Assembly (NCBI GenBank): GCA_016208105.1
Contig: JACQYS010000023.1
Coordinates: 1 to 64,000 of the forward strand
Direction of reading: 5' to 3'
From: Desulfovibrio sp.
GTDB lineage: Bacteria > Desulfobacterota > Desulfovibrionia > Desulfovibrionales > Desulfovibrionaceae
Length of the DNA stretch: 64,000 nt
Below the pieces are notes generated by a model, which searched no databases, had not been told where the DNA came from, and saw only the letters and a list, made by a program, of their open reading frames with translations. Below are positions 35,651 through 45,701 of this stretch, in pieces. The translations under genes were made by a program, and so were the position numbers. Within the stretch, counting starts at the first letter, position 1; each line of letters begins with the position of its first letter.

Positions 35651-36472
35651 CTACGCGCCGCAGTTCATGGCTATGCCCAGGGGCGTGACCAGAAAGGGGT
35701 TGGCGGGCTTGTAGACCGGCTTTCCGGTCTCAAAGTGCATCACCTTTTCCATGTCTTTCAGGCAGCAGGTCCCCCCCACCAGGTAAATGGCTGAAATATC
35801 GCGCCCCTGGATATGGCTGCTGACGATGGAGGCCATTTTCTGAAGCACCGGGCGAACCAGGGGAAGAATATCCTCCTGGCGGTCTTCCTGTTTTTTCAGA
35901 TCCTCTGCTTCTTCGAAGCTCACCCGGTAATTGCCCGCCAGCACCAGGGTGAGGTGGGTTCCTCCCGTGGCTTCGTCCGCCACGTAAACCACCTTGCCGT
36001 CTTCAAGGATTGAAAGGCCGGTGGTGCCGCCGCCGATGTCCACGATCACGCCGTTTGTCACTCCGAGCACGGCATTGGCCGCCGTGGGTTCGTCCAGAAC
36101 GCCGGTCACTTCCAATCCGGCGGCCTCCACCACATAACGATGGGTCTTGCATGTGCCCTCTCCCGTGCCGGGCGGAACGGCAATGGCGGCATGGGTGAGG
36201 GTGCGTCCCAGGCGTTTTTCCAGCTGCCCCACAAGTTTTCGAACAATCTGGGTGGCCCCGGTGTAGTCCACCACGATGCCATCCCTGATCACCTGGGCGA
36301 ATTCCATGGCGCAGCCCACGGCCTCTTTCGCGCTGTTTAAGACCACCACCACGATGTAGGCCGTGCCGAGGTCCACTCCCACGTGGAGCGTCTCGTCCGC
36401 ACTCACGGGCACTGTGCTCTCTATGCAGCGCTCAAGAGCCGCGATTTTAGAATCAATGGTGGCAAAATCCAT
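35651..36472 (-). CDS. eutJ: EutJ-like actin/Hsp70-fold ATPase
   Basis: The 273-residue protein has the ASKHA fold: LHVGVDLGTAYIVVVVLN (phosphate 1), GVIVDIGGGTTGLSIL (phosphate 2) and AIYLVGGTCCLKDME (adenosine). The TAANAVLGV segment matches the DEPTAAxxxxG loop of DnaK-like proteins. EutJ is thought to act as a chaperone-like or reactivation factor in ethanolamine compartments; here it might assist assembly or the glycyl-radical enzyme. It overlaps the end of pduL by 20 bases, so they are translationally coupled. Confidence 0.9.
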   Translation of the reverse strand: MDFATIDSKIAALERCIESTVPVSADETLHVGVDLGTAYIVVVVLNSAKEAVGCAMEFAQVIRDGIVVDYTGATQIVRKLVGQLEKRLGRTLTHAAIAVPPGTGEGTCKTHRYVVEAAGLEVTGVLDEPTAANAVLGVTNGVIVDIGGGTTGLSILEDGKVVYVADEATGGTHLTLVLAGNYRVSFEEAEDLKKQEDRQEDILPLVRPVLQKMASIVSSHIQGRDISAIYLVGGTCCLKDMEKVMHFETGKPVYKPANPFLVTPLGIAMNCGA

Positions 36473-37151
36473 TCCCGGCCTCTTTCTTCCCTATTATCCT
36501 GCCGGACACATTGGCGTTCCAGCCGGCGCTGTTGCCCTCGTCCAGGTCTATGTGCATGGCCAGGCTGAACGTGTCGCTGACGCGCACCACCACATCCTCG
36601 AGGATCACGGGGCGTTCTCCATTAAGGCGGACACAGACCCTTTCGTTATCTGACACGCCGAAGCGCTTGGCTTCCTGGGGCGTCATGTGGATATGGCGGG
36701 CTGCGACTATGAGACCCTCTTCCAGACCTACTATGCCCGTCTGGGAAGCCAGGATGATACCTGGAGTCCCGGCTGTGTCGCCGGACTGGCGAACCGGAGT
36801 GTCGGTACCAAGGGTTCGCGCGTCGGTCCTGGATATCTCCACCTGGGAGCTGCCCCTCACGGGCCCCAGGACCGCCACATTGTCGATGACCGCCTTGGGG
36901 CCGATGAGCCGCACCCGCTCCTTGCACAAATATTGCCCCGGCTGGGAGAGCTCCCGGACAGGGGTCGGGGGGCCGCCGAAAAGGGCCAGGGCGTCCTTCT
37001 CGCTCAGATGGACATGGCGTGCCGAAAGCTCCACAGGTATGGCCTCGAAGACGTCGAAACAGGGCAGCTCACTTGAATTCTGGTCGCCCAGCTGTTCGAC
37101 GACGTTTCTCAGGATACCCTCCAGGATGTCCTGTACGGCTTTCTCGTACAT
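36453..37151 (-). CDS. pduL: Phosphate propanoyl/acetyltransferase PduL
   Basis: From the ATG at 37151 the protein has 232 residues. It converts acetyl-CoA to acetyl phosphate and recycles CoA within the compartment. The two PduL metal-binding repeats are clear: VELSARHVHLSEKDALALFG with KERVRLIGP, and AARHIHMTPQEAKRFGV with HIDLDEGNSAGW. The N-terminal helix MYEKAVQDILEGILRNVVEQL is an encapsulation peptide. A GGAG eight bases upstream supports this start; the longer ORF (to 37307) is not PduL-like. Confidence 0.93.
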   Translation of the reverse strand: MYEKAVQDILEGILRNVVEQLGDQNSSELPCFDVFEAIPVELSARHVHLSEKDALALFGGPPTPVRELSQPGQYLCKERVRLIGPKAVIDNVAVLGPVRGSSQVEISRTDARTLGTDTPVRQSGDTAGTPGIILASQTGIVGLEEGLIVAARHIHMTPQEAKRFGVSDNERVCVRLNGERPVILEDVVVRVSDTFSLAMHIDLDEGNSAGWNANVSGRIIGKKEAGNGFCHH

Positions 37152-37313
37152 GTCAGGCTCCGCATGCCGGTGGTTCCGGCGTGTTCTCTCTTTCGCGCAA
37201 AGCAATGGAGGGGAGGGCGCAAGGGCCTGCCCCCCTCCACTGTGAAATCCTCGGGAGCTCCTTGTCTGAAACGCCCTCTCAGAGAAGAATCCCGTCAGGA
37301 CTTCCATGGCGTG

Positions 37314-37598
37314 CTACCCTTCGACCTTGGGGAGAATCATTTCCACTTCGCTGTGAGGGCGCGGGATCACGTGAACGCTGACCAGTTCCCCCACCCGGGA
37401 GGCAGCTGCCGAGCCCGCGTCCGTTGCCGCCTTGACCGCAGCCACATCACCGCGGACCATGACGGTCACAAGCCCGGCGCCCACCTGCGAGCGGCCGATA
37501 AGGGTCACGTTGGCGGCCTTCACCATGGCGTCCGCCGCTTCGATTGCGCCAACAAGTCCTCTGGTCTCAACCATTCCCAATGCAGTCTGCGTCGACAT
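37314..37598 (-). CDS. BMC-H hexameric shell protein
   Basis: The 94-residue single-domain shell protein reads [43 protein letters not shown] and [28 protein letters not shown] precedes the ATG. It resembles the protein at 33578 closely and probably forms mixed sheets with it. Confidence 0.95.
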   Translation of the reverse strand: MSTQTALGMVETRGLVGAIEAADAMVKAANVTLIGRSQVGAGLVTVMVRGDVAAVKAATDAGSAAASRVGELVSVHVIPRPHSEVEMILPKVEG

Positions 37599-37660
37599 AC
37601 TCGCTCCTTTTAAAGAGTATTCTAAGTTGCTTTATATACTGATTAATTCCCTAACTGCGC

Positions 37661-39100
37661 TCACGCCATTTTCTTCAACTGCTCTATGATCATTGCCGTG
37701 ATGGCATTGACGTCGATGGAGGAGGCGTCCGTCTTCACCGGAGCGGCCGGGCAAGGCATGTTTCCGAGGTCGTAGGCCACTCTTCTGATGTTCATGAGGT
37801 TCAGCGGCGTGACGTTGTCCGAGGTGGAGCTTCCGCCTACTGTGCCGCAGCCCAAAGTGAACGAGGGGAAAAGGCCTGTGGTTATGCCCACCGCGCCCTG
37901 GGTGGACGGGGTGTTGACCAGGAGTCTGGAAACGGGCTTTTTCATGCCGAACTCCCGGATAACCTCTTCATTCTGAGAATGAATGGCCAGGGAGTGGCCG
38001 ATCCCGCCGTTTTTTAAAAGCGCGTGGCAGAGTTCGCAGGCTTCTTTCCAGTCGTTCACCACATAGAAACCGAGCAGTGCGGTGAGCTTTTCCTTGGAAA
38101 ATGGGTACTGAGGCCCCACGCCCTTTTCGTCTGAAACCAGCAGGCGGGTTCCCTGGGGAATATCGATTCCCGCGATACGGGCGATATAGGCGGCGTCCCG
38201 GCCCACGATGTCGGGGTTCATTGCCCCGTTGGGGCGCTCCATCACCCGCTTGACCTTTTCAAGCTTCTCGCCCTCCAGGAAGTAGGCGCCCTGGGAGATC
38301 AGCGTTGCCTTGACCTTCTGGGCGATCACAGTCTCGGTTATGATGGCCTGCTCCGAAGCGCACACCGTGCCGTTATCAAAGGTCTTGCTGGCGAATATCT
38401 TGGTGATGGCGTCCTCGATATTGGCGCTCCTCTCGATAAAGGCAGGCACGTTGCCCGCGCCCACGCCCAGGGCGGGAGTGCCTGAGCTGTAGGCGGCCTT
38501 CACCATGGCCGGGCCGCCCGTGGCCAGGATCAAGTCCACGATCTTCATGAGCTCATGGCTGCCCTCGATGGTGGGGACGCTCATGACGCTGACAAGGTTT
38601 TCACTCACACCGCAATAAACCAGGACGTCCCGGATTATCTCCACGGTTTTGCCGATGCATTTGCGTGCGCTGGGGTGAGGGGTGAAAACAATGGCGTTGC
38701 CGGATTTGAGCGCTATGATGGACTTGTAGATGGTCGTCGACGTGGGGTTGGTGGAGGGAATGATTCCCGCGATCACGCCCATGGGCATGGCGATCTCAAC
38801 GATCTTGTTCGCCTTGTCCTCCCTGAGTACGCCAATGGTCTTCATGTCCTTGATGGCATCGTAGAGCTGCGTGCTGGCAAGGATGTTCTTGGCTTTCTTG
38901 TCCAGGACCTTCCCGAAACCGGTTTCTTCCACGGCCAGGGCGCCAAGCGCTTCCGCCTGCGCGGCGGTGGCTTGGGCAATGGCTTTGATAATGGCGTCAA
39001 CCCGCTCCTGACCGAGCTCTACAAATTCAGCCTGAGCCTTTCGCGCGCTGCGCACCAGGGAACGGGCTTCCTGAATGGACAGCAAATCCTTGTCTACCAT
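37661..39100 (-). CDS. cutF: CoA-acylating acetaldehyde dehydrogenase (EutE/PduP-like), active copy
   Basis: The 479-residue enzyme oxidises acetaldehyde to acetyl-CoA. The catalytic cysteine is present in KTFDNGTVCASEQAI, and the cofactor motif appears as IIPSTNPTSTTIYKSI. An N-terminal encapsulation-type helix is less evident than the C-terminal tail SSIDVNAITAMIIEQLKKMA, which follows a Pro-rich linker and fits a targeting peptide. It works between CutC (which makes acetaldehyde) and PduL. Its paralogue at 43236 lacks the cysteine. Confidence 0.93.
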   Translation of the reverse strand: MVDKDLLSIQEARSLVRSARKAQAEFVELGQERVDAIIKAIAQATAAQAEALGALAVEETGFGKVLDKKAKNILASTQLYDAIKDMKTIGVLREDKANKIVEIAMPMGVIAGIIPSTNPTSTTIYKSIIALKSGNAIVFTPHPSARKCIGKTVEIIRDVLVYCGVSENLVSVMSVPTIEGSHELMKIVDLILATGGPAMVKAAYSSGTPALGVGAGNVPAFIERSANIEDAITKIFASKTFDNGTVCASEQAIITETVIAQKVKATLISQGAYFLEGEKLEKVKRVMERPNGAMNPDIVGRDAAYIARIAGIDIPQGTRLLVSDEKGVGPQYPFSKEKLTALLGFYVVNDWKEACELCHALLKNGGIGHSLAIHSQNEEVIREFGMKKPVSRLLVNTPSTQGAVGITTGLFPSFTLGCGTVGGSSTSDNVTPLNLMNIRRVAYDLGNMPCPAAPVKTDASSIDVNAITAMIIEQLKKMA

Positions 39101-39104
39101 GCGC

Positions 39105-39632
39105 CTACTCCTCTTCCTGCCTGCTGGCAGCGATGATTGCTTCGACCAGATCCGTCTTGCTGACTGAGGCCATTTCTTCCTGGGTTATGGGGAATCCGGC
39201 CAGGGAAGCGGCTATCTCCTTAAGCGACTTAGCGCTCATCCTCTTAAGCTTCGCCGCGTCAGGGAGCGCTGTTCCGGAGACGACGGGCGGGGCGTGCCCG
39301 CCGCCTCCGGTTTTCGCTGCGGCCCTGGGGGAGGTGGGGCGGGGCGCTTTTGGCGTCTCGCCCAGGGCGAGGATGCGCGAAAGTTCTTCGTCTGGGCGGG
39401 CGATGACGTGCGAGGAAACCAGGACAAAGCCCTCGATGCGCTGAGCAGCGGTCACGGCGGCGTCCACGGAGGCCTTCACTGCGGCCACATCGCCCGCGAT
39501 GGAGATGGTCACGAGCCCGCCGCCCGCGAGATTCTTTTCCAAAAGGCGCACATTCGCGGCCTTGAGCATGACGTCAGCGCATTCAATGGCAGCAAGAAGG
39601 CCTTTTGTTTCTATGAGTCCAAGTGCCGTCAC
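39105..39632 (-). CDS. BMC-H shell protein with C-terminal SAP/Rho_N-like extension
   Basis: The 175-residue protein starts with a BMC domain (residues 1-92: [56 protein letters not shown]). It continues through a Pro/Ala/Gly linker into a helical domain at about 125-172 (DAAKLKRMSAKSLKEIAASL and SVSKTDLVEAIIAA). That ending resembles the SAP/Rho N-terminal helix-extended fold, known for nucleic-acid or protein binding. Shell proteins with extra C-terminal domains are known in other loci (PduK, EutK). It begins 45 bp after cutD. Confidence 0.88.
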   Translation of the reverse strand: MTALGLIETKGLLAAIECADVMLKAANVRLLEKNLAGGGLVTISIAGDVAAVKASVDAAVTAAQRIEGFVLVSSHVIARPDEELSRILALGETPKAPRPTSPRAAAKTGGGGHAPPVVSGTALPDAAKLKRMSAKSLKEIAASLAGFPITQEEMASVSKTDLVEAIIAASRQEEE

Positions 39633-39677
39633 AGCGTTATCCTCCTCACGCGCGTAAGATGTGCACCGCGTTGTTCA

Positions 39678-40610
39678 TCAATGTCTCAGCACGGAAACCC
39701 GAAGATCATGTTCGTCGAAACAGGCCGTTATTCGGTCCAGGTCCGTGCTGTTCAACACGGGGTCGCCACCCATTCTGTAGTCCCACCCCAGCTGGCTGTA
39801 TTTGTTGGTGCCAAGCTTGTGGTAGGGGAGGATGTCTATTCCTTTAAAATTCTTAAAATCTTTGAATGGCATCAGGAACTGAATGAGCTTGCGGCAGTCA
39901 TCCATAGTGTCATTGACGTCCTTCAAAAGCGGAATCCTGATCCGTACATTGTGTCTGTACTCAAAAAGCATTTTAAGATTGCTCAGGATCGATTCGTTGC
40001 GCACCCCTGTCAGCTCATAATGACGTTCTGAGTTCATGTGTTTCACGTCATAGAGAAAGAGGTCCGTGTATTCGGCGATTTTCATCAGGGTTTCTGGCCT
40101 GGCATACCCGCAGGTCTCCACGGCTGTGTTTATCCCTCGCTGCCTGCACACCATAAGCAGGTTGGCCGCCGCTTCCGGCTGCATGAGCGGATCGCCGCCA
40201 CCCAGGGTCACACCACCGCCGGACATGTCATAGAATGGCTTGTCTTCCTCAATGATCTCTACGAGTTCCGATATGGTTTTCTTTTCTCCGGACACAGCCA
40301 GAGCGGACACAGTGCAGGCTTCCTCGCATTTTCGGCAGCCGATGCATTCGATGTTGCGTGCGATTTCATGCTGCCTGGAGTGTGGCGGCATTTTGTGGAT
40401 CCCCACAGGACAGACCGGGACGCAGGCACCGCAGTGAACACAGAGGTTTTTTTTGAAGAGCACCTGATATTGTCGAACCTGACCTTCGGGATTTGAGCAC
40501 CACTTGCAGCGCAGAGGGCACCCCTTGAAGAACACCAGAGTCCGTACGCCATGCCCATCATGCGTATTGTACTTCTGGATGTTGAAGATGAGCGCCTTTC
40601 TCTCAATCAT
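39678..40610 (-). CDS. cutD: Choline TMA-lyase activating enzyme CutD (radical SAM)
   Basis: The 310-residue glycyl-radical activase installs the radical on CutC using SAM. The radical-SAM cysteines are in FFKGCPLRCKWCSNPEG (CxxxCxxC), and the two extra clusters of this activase class are CVHCGACVPVCPVG and CIGCRKCEEAC. GGGVTLGGGDPLMQP provides the SAM-binding GGE-like motif (GGGDP). It follows cutC by 52 bp. It must work anaerobically. Confidence 0.96.
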   Translation of the reverse strand: MIERKALIFNIQKYNTHDGHGVRTLVFFKGCPLRCKWCSNPEGQVRQYQVLFKKNLCVHCGACVPVCPVGIHKMPPHSRQHEIARNIECIGCRKCEEACTVSALAVSGEKKTISELVEIIEEDKPFYDMSGGGVTLGGGDPLMQPEAAANLLMVCRQRGINTAVETCGYARPETLMKIAEYTDLFLYDVKHMNSERHYELTGVRNESILSNLKMLFEYRHNVRIRIPLLKDVNDTMDDCRKLIQFLMPFKDFKNFKGIDILPYHKLGTNKYSQLGWDYRMGGDPVLNSTDLDRITACFDEHDLRVSVLRH

Positions 40611-40662
40611 GCGGGCGTCTCTGTTGCTTGAACGGGAAATACTTCAGGCATCTCTTGTCCAC

Positions 40663-43203
40663 TTATATGCTGTGCAGCATTGTTCTGCTGATGATCTCGT
40701 CCTGCACGTCCTTGCACAGTTCCACGAAGAAAGCGCTGTATCCTGCCACCCGCACAACGAGAGAACGGTACTTCTCCGGATGCTTCTGGGCATCCAAGAG
40801 CACTTCGTTGTCCAAGTAGTTGAATTGCATTTCTCCGTTGCCCAGCATGCAGGCGGTGCGGATAAGGGTGATGATGCCGTTCTCGCCTTCCGGCGTGTCG
40901 AGCAGGCCGGACATCAGCTTGAAGTTGTGCACCATGCCGATGTTCATGCTGTCGTTGGTCATCTTGGAGACGGATTTGATGATGGCCGTGGGTCCTTTGA
41001 CGTCCGCGCCCTGGGTGGGGCTTATTCCGTCGGAGAGAGGCATCCAGGCTTCGCGGCCGTTGGCCGATGCCCCAAGCAACTGGCCGAAGGGGGTGTTGTT
41101 GGAGATGGAAAGGGTGCCGTGGCTCAATATGGAGTAGAGCGTCTTGTACTTGCGGTGCTCCGCTTCGGTAAAATAGACCAGATCCGCCGCGATGAGGTCG
41201 GCGTAGTCGTCGTCGTTGCCGTATTTGGGGGCGGCCAGGCAGTCGGCCTTTATTTTGTCAAAGCCCTCGAAGTTCGCCTTCAGGGCAGTGTTTAGCTGCT
41301 CCAGCGTGTATTTCTTGTCGTCGAATACGAGCTTTTTGATGGCAGCCATGGAGTCGGTGTATGTGGCCAGACCGCTCCAGACCACCCCGGGGCCGAAGTT
41401 GTACATGGCGCCTCCGGCGGAGACGTCCCTCCCTGACTCCATGCATCCTTCGTACATGAGCGACATCAGGGGTTTGGGCGCAAGCTCCTTGTGGACGCGC
41501 TGGGAGATGACAGTGGCCACGCTCGACCACTTGGTGATGAACTTGATCTGCTCCTTTACCGCGGCCTCGAACTTTTCGTATGTATCAAACTCGCTTAAGC
41601 CCCCCATGTCCGGGCAGACCTTTTTGCCATACCAGAGGGGGACGCCGCGGTTGAGCACCAGTTCAATGCATATGGGCCATTGGGTGTAGGCCGTGGATGT
41701 CCACTGGTAGAGTCGGCCGGACTTCTGTGGCTCCACACAGCCCATAATGCAGTAGTCGCGGGAATCCTCGATGGAAACGCCCTTGGCCAGCATCATCTTG
41801 ATGTGGGCATCGTCGAAATGGACCGCGGGAAAGCCCATGCCTGAACGGATGACATCCACAATCTTCTTCAAATAGCGCTGCGAGGACTTGTTGTGCACCC
41901 GGGCGGCCAGGGAGGGCTGGTAGATCCGGACATGGCGCACCGCGTCCATGAGCAGGTAGGTGAGGTCGTTTGTGGCGTCGCGGCCTTCGCGGGTCACGCC
42001 GCCCACGCACATGTTGACGAAGGGCTGGTACCCGGCAAAAAACTTTGAGCCCCCTTCGCTGGTGATCCACATCATCTCGGACATCTTGATCAGCATGCAG
42101 CCGGCGAGATCGAAGGCCTCGTACTCGGTCATGCGGCCGGAATCGATGTCCGCCCTGTAGAAGGGGTACATGTACTGGTCCACGCGTCCGATGGACATGC
42201 CGGTCTGGTTCTCCTCCACCACGAGGAGGGATTCGATGGTCCAGACCGCCTGGATGGCCTCCCAGAACGTGCTGGGCTTATGGGCCGGCACCCTGGCGTT
42301 CACTTCGGAAATCTTCTGCAGTTCGGCCTTGCGCTTGGGGTTCTGTTCCCTGGCGGCCAGCTCCGCCGCATACTGGGACAACCGTTTGGCGTAGATCATC
42401 ACCCCTTCGGCGGTGTCGATGATGGATTTGTAGAAATAGATCTTGTCGATATCCTCGGGGTTCTCATAATCAAGCTTGGCGAGATGCTCTTCGGCCTCAC
42501 GCTTGATATCTTGCATCCCCTTGTTCATCAGGATGACGTCGTAGCCGGGGTTGGAGTCACCTCCGCCGTTTATTGCGTGGTAGGAGCAGTCCGTAACATA
42601 GGATTCGCCGGAGAGTTCCCACAGGCCGGCTTCCCTGTATTGATCTTCGCAGTACTCATCCACGGACTTGCCTTTCCAGAAGGGAAAGATCTCTTCGCGC
42701 ATGATCCGCTTGTCTTCTCCGGAGATGTAGAACGGGTCCTGCGGGCGGGTGGCGATTGTATCAATCTCGTTTTCCATCCAGCGCCAGGCGATGTCCGGGG
42801 AGAACGCTCCCGCCCGGGGGGCACCGTTTGGGGCGCCCACGATCAGTTCCTGATCCAGGATGACGAGAGGAGCGGTTTCGCACGAGCGGCGAAAACTCTT
42901 TCCGCGCAGGATGGCCTTGGGCATACCGGGATGCTCCTTGGCGATCTGGGTGATGGCCCGGGCACGGTGGGTGGTGATGCTGGGAACCTGCTTGAGGAAG
43001 GTCTCCTTGAGCTTGACGTGTCGTTCCGTGGGGCCATCCGGAATGCCTGAGCCGCCGGAGGACTCAGGCATGTGCTTCACTGGTGGAGTTTTCAGAACCT
43101 CCGCGGAAACGCCCTCAAATATCTTTTTCAAAGAGGCACGCTCTTCAGGAGTCAGTTTCTTTGTCGCCTCTGCAAGCTTATTTGAAAAATCTCGAAGATC
43201 CAC
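40663..43203 (-). CDS. cutC: Choline trimethylamine-lyase CutC (glycyl radical enzyme)
   Basis: The 846-residue enzyme cleaves choline to trimethylamine and acetaldehyde. The CutC signature GCVEPQKSG holds the thiyl cysteine and catalytic glutamate, and the radical glycine is residue 821 in RVAGYSAFF, 25 residues from the end. Length and C-terminus ([13 protein letters not shown]) agree with the Desulfovibrio alaskensis enzyme as I remember it. The N-terminal 60 residues ([20 protein letters not shown] plus a linker) look like an encapsulation region. Product acetaldehyde is processed inside the compartment by the neighbouring dehydrogenases. The GCVEPQ motif separates it from glycerol, propanediol and isethionate lyases. 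Confidence 0.97.
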   Translation of the reverse strand: MDLRDFSNKLAEATKKLTPEERASLKKIFEGVSAEVLKTPPVKHMPESSGGSGIPDGPTERHVKLKETFLKQVPSITTHRARAITQIAKEHPGMPKAILRGKSFRRSCETAPLVILDQELIVGAPNGAPRAGAFSPDIAWRWMENEIDTIATRPQDPFYISGEDKRIMREEIFPFWKGKSVDEYCEDQYREAGLWELSGESYVTDCSYHAINGGGDSNPGYDVILMNKGMQDIKREAEEHLAKLDYENPEDIDKIYFYKSIIDTAEGVMIYAKRLSQYAAELAAREQNPKRKAELQKISEVNARVPAHKPSTFWEAIQAVWTIESLLVVEENQTGMSIGRVDQYMYPFYRADIDSGRMTEYEAFDLAGCMLIKMSEMMWITSEGGSKFFAGYQPFVNMCVGGVTREGRDATNDLTYLLMDAVRHVRIYQPSLAARVHNKSSQRYLKKIVDVIRSGMGFPAVHFDDAHIKMMLAKGVSIEDSRDYCIMGCVEPQKSGRLYQWTSTAYTQWPICIELVLNRGVPLWYGKKVCPDMGGLSEFDTYEKFEAAVKEQIKFITKWSSVATVISQRVHKELAPKPLMSLMYEGCMESGRDVSAGGAMYNFGPGVVWSGLATYTDSMAAIKKLVFDDKKYTLEQLNTALKANFEGFDKIKADCLAAPKYGNDDDYADLIAADLVYFTEAEHRKYKTLYSILSHGTLSISNNTPFGQLLGASANGREAWMPLSDGISPTQGADVKGPTAIIKSVSKMTNDSMNIGMVHNFKLMSGLLDTPEGENGIITLIRTACMLGNGEMQFNYLDNEVLLDAQKHPEKYRSLVVRVAGYSAFFVELCKDVQDEIISRTMLHSI

Positions 43204-43235
43204 GTTGTTGCCTCCGTTCTACAGGGTACCTTTGA

Positions 43236-44735
43236 TCATCGGGCCGCAGGGTCGTTCATGACCCGGATCACTTCTTTCAGGAGCTGGTGTATGGTTTCCG
43301 AGCTCATGGAGTGGTCGCTGCCGCCGGGCATGCTCTTTTGCGGGTCGGGTTTCTCCTGCTCTGAGATGCTGCCGTCCATGGCAGGCATTTGCCGCACGCC
43401 ATAACCAACCTTGCGCGTGTATATGAGGTTCAGCGGACTCACATTGTCCGAGGTGATTCCGTATCCGGCGGAGCCGCTGCCCAAGGTCATGGAGGGAAAG
43501 AGGTTAGTGGTAGCGCCCATGCCGCCGAATGCGGCCGGCGTATTCACCAGGAGCCTGCCCACGGGCTTTTTCAGGGCGAACTGGCGGATGACTTCTTCGT
43601 CGTTGGAATGAATGACCATGGTGTGGGCATTTCTTTCGTAAAGGAGCAATTCGATGCACTTTTCGCAGGCGTGCATCCAGTCGTCCTCCACGTAGAAGCC
43701 CAGGACAGGGGAGAGCGTTTCCCTGGAAAAGGGGTCCGCATCGGAGACGTATTTTCTTTCCGCGATTAGAACCGTCACATCAGCCGGAACCGAAAAACCC
43801 GCCTTCTGGGCCAGGGTTCCGGCAGACAGGCCTATTACCCCTGCATTTGGCCTTCCATCCGGGCAGAAAAGCACGGCTAGCTTGTGCGATTCTTCCTCGG
43901 ACATGAAGTAGGCGCCATTGTCCTGCAAGGCGCGCCTTACATCGCGGGCGATGCAGGCGTCCACCACGATGGACTGTTCCGCCGAGGCGGCGATGCCGTT
44001 ATCAAAAGTTTTGCTCGCAACAATGTCCTTGGCTGCCTGCTGGATGTCGGCGGTGCGTTCAACAAAGGCCGGGCCGTTGCCGGTTCCCCCATACACGAGG
44101 GGCTTGCCAGAATTCCGGGCCGCATGAAGCATGCCCGGCACCCCTGTGATCATAATGAGCGAGACCGCCTTGTGGTTCATCAGCTCAAGGGTCCCGCTTT
44201 TTGTCACCGGGTGCAGGCAGGCAAGGGCCCCCTCAGGCAGACCATGGGCCTGCGCTGCGTCGATCATAATGTGCAGCACCTTTTCGATGCATTTCACGGC
44301 CCTTGGGTGGGGAGAGAAAATGATGGCGTTACCAGACTTCAAGGCAATCAACGTGTTATGGATGGTTGTGGAAACCGGGCTGGTCGCCGGGCAGAGGGCT
44401 GCGATCACCCCGACCGGGATGCCGACATCCATGATGCGGCTCTGCCTGTCTTCACCTATGACGCCCACGCAGCGCATGCCCCGCAACCGTTCGCGTACAT
44501 GGCCGCAGACAAAGCGGTTCTTCACCCACTTGTCCTGCCATCTACCGTAGTCCGTTTCCTCATGAGACAAGACCGCAAGGGTCTGGGTATGCGCTTCGAC
44601 CGCGTCAGCCACGTACTCGACGATTTCGTCCAGCTTCTCCTGAGGAAACGCCGCCAGCTTCCTTTGCGCCTCAAAGGCGTTTTCAGCGATGATTCTGGCG
44701 TGCTGAATGGAGAGCAAATCATTGTCGACAATCAT
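43236..44735 (-). CDS. Aldehyde dehydrogenase paralogue lacking the catalytic cysteine
   Basis: The 499-residue protein is an EutE/PduP-type dehydrogenase by fold: LCPATSPVSTTIHNTLIALK, IIFSPHPRAVKCIEKV and VGRLLVNTPAAFGGMGATT. At the active site it reads KTFDNGIAASAEQSI where the downstream copy has KTFDNGTVCASEQAI, so Cys is replaced by Ala. It has a C-terminal linker and helix (SSETIHQLLKEVIRVMND) like an encapsulation tail. It therefore cannot form the thioester in the usual way and may serve as a structural partner of the active copy, or use another residue. It is the gene directly before cutC. Confidence 0.88.
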   Translation of the reverse strand: MIVDNDLLSIQHARIIAENAFEAQRKLAAFPQEKLDEIVEYVADAVEAHTQTLAVLSHEETDYGRWQDKWVKNRFVCGHVRERLRGMRCVGVIGEDRQSRIMDVGIPVGVIAALCPATSPVSTTIHNTLIALKSGNAIIFSPHPRAVKCIEKVLHIMIDAAQAHGLPEGALACLHPVTKSGTLELMNHKAVSLIMITGVPGMLHAARNSGKPLVYGGTGNGPAFVERTADIQQAAKDIVASKTFDNGIAASAEQSIVVDACIARDVRRALQDNGAYFMSEEESHKLAVLFCPDGRPNAGVIGLSAGTLAQKAGFSVPADVTVLIAERKYVSDADPFSRETLSPVLGFYVEDDWMHACEKCIELLLYERNAHTMVIHSNDEEVIRQFALKKPVGRLLVNTPAAFGGMGATTNLFPSMTLGSGSAGYGITSDNVSPLNLIYTRKVGYGVRQMPAMDGSISEQEKPDPQKSMPGGSDHSMSSETIHQLLKEVIRVMNDPAAR

Positions 44736-44811
44736 GAATGTCTCTCCTGCCTGCGGTGCAAGGTGGGGGCGCTTGTTGCGCGCGTGGAGTCAAGAATCCT
44801 GGGCATTCGGT

Positions 44812-45432
44812 TCAGTGGGGAAGGAGATTCTCAAGGTCGTATCGTTTAAGGATGCTGGCCAGGCTCGGGTGGGGCGAGGGAATGACAACAGAGCTGTAGA
44901 CCGTGGCTCCCATCTCTTCGACGGCCTTCACTCCGGCTTCCACCGCCGAGGTACACGCGGCAACATCCCCCTGAACCAGAACCGAGATGTATCCCGAAGC
45001 GACGTTTTCGTAGCCGACGAGTTCCACATCCGCTGTTTTCAGCATGGCGTCCGCTGCTTCCAGGACAAAGACGATGCCGAACACTTCAATGAGACCAAGC
45101 GCCCTGGGCCGGTGCTTGCCGTTTTCCTGGTGGTGCGCATCGTCCACGGCATGCACGGAAACGATGTCGCCAACCCCACGGATTGGGCGGGGCATGACGT
45201 TGCGGGCCGTAAGCTTGCCAATTTCTGCTGCCCCAGCCGCCCCAGCATCCACTGCGGCCTTCACGGCGGCCACATCCCCCTTCACCATGACGGCAACCAG
45301 GGTGGAGCCTACGTTTTCATAGGCGATCAAGGCGACATTGGCCGCTTTGAGCATCCTGTCCGCCCCGTTGATCGCCGGGACCATTCCCAGAGTCTCGATG
45401 AGGCCCAAGGCCTCCTCGCCGTAATACCTCAT
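44812..45432 (-). CDS. Tandem-domain BMC shell protein, first gene of the operon
   Basis: The 206-residue protein has two BMC domains: EALGLIETLGMVPAINGADRML...[20 protein letters not shown], then RALGLIEVFGIVFVLEAADAML...ASGYISVLVQGDVAACTSAV. A linker of about 30 residues with HAVDDAHHQENGKHRP joins them. The fold should give a pseudohexameric trimer; no PduT-type cluster cysteine is seen. The AGGAAA before the ATG is a modest ribosome site. It is the first gene downstream of the sigma-54 promoter, with a leader of about 250 bases. Confidence 0.9.
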   Translation of the reverse strand: MRYYGEEALGLIETLGMVPAINGADRMLKAANVALIAYENVGSTLVAVMVKGDVAAVKAAVDAGAAGAAEIGKLTARNVMPRPIRGVGDIVSVHAVDDAHHQENGKHRPRALGLIEVFGIVFVLEAADAMLKTADVELVGYENVASGYISVLVQGDVAACTSAVEAGVKAVEEMGATVYSSVVIPSPHPSLASILKRYDLENLLPH

Positions 45433-45701
45433 GCGTTTCCTCGTACTTGCTCCGCCAGTTCGTGAGTTGTCCTGCGAGCGCTCCCGGCAAACCGTCTCGC
45501 AACGGTTGAGTGGGCTGGCAAGTTAGAAAAGGTTCTTGTTTGACGCTTGGCGGGTATGTCTTTGTTTCACCGCGCGCATGGCGGCGGAAGAAGTGTTTGC
45601 TTGATCACGATGTGCTTAGAGTGTGTTTTCATATGCGAATGCGGGATTGGTCAGTTCAACCACCATTCCCCCGCTGAAAGGCGCTGATTTCTTTGCTGTT
45701 T

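Noticed and set aside
40663-43203. Isethionate, glycerol or propanediol lyase reading for the glycyl radical enzyme
   Set aside because: The GCVEPQ motif, length of 846 and C-terminus match CutC, and the associated dehydrogenases fit a C2 aldehyde.
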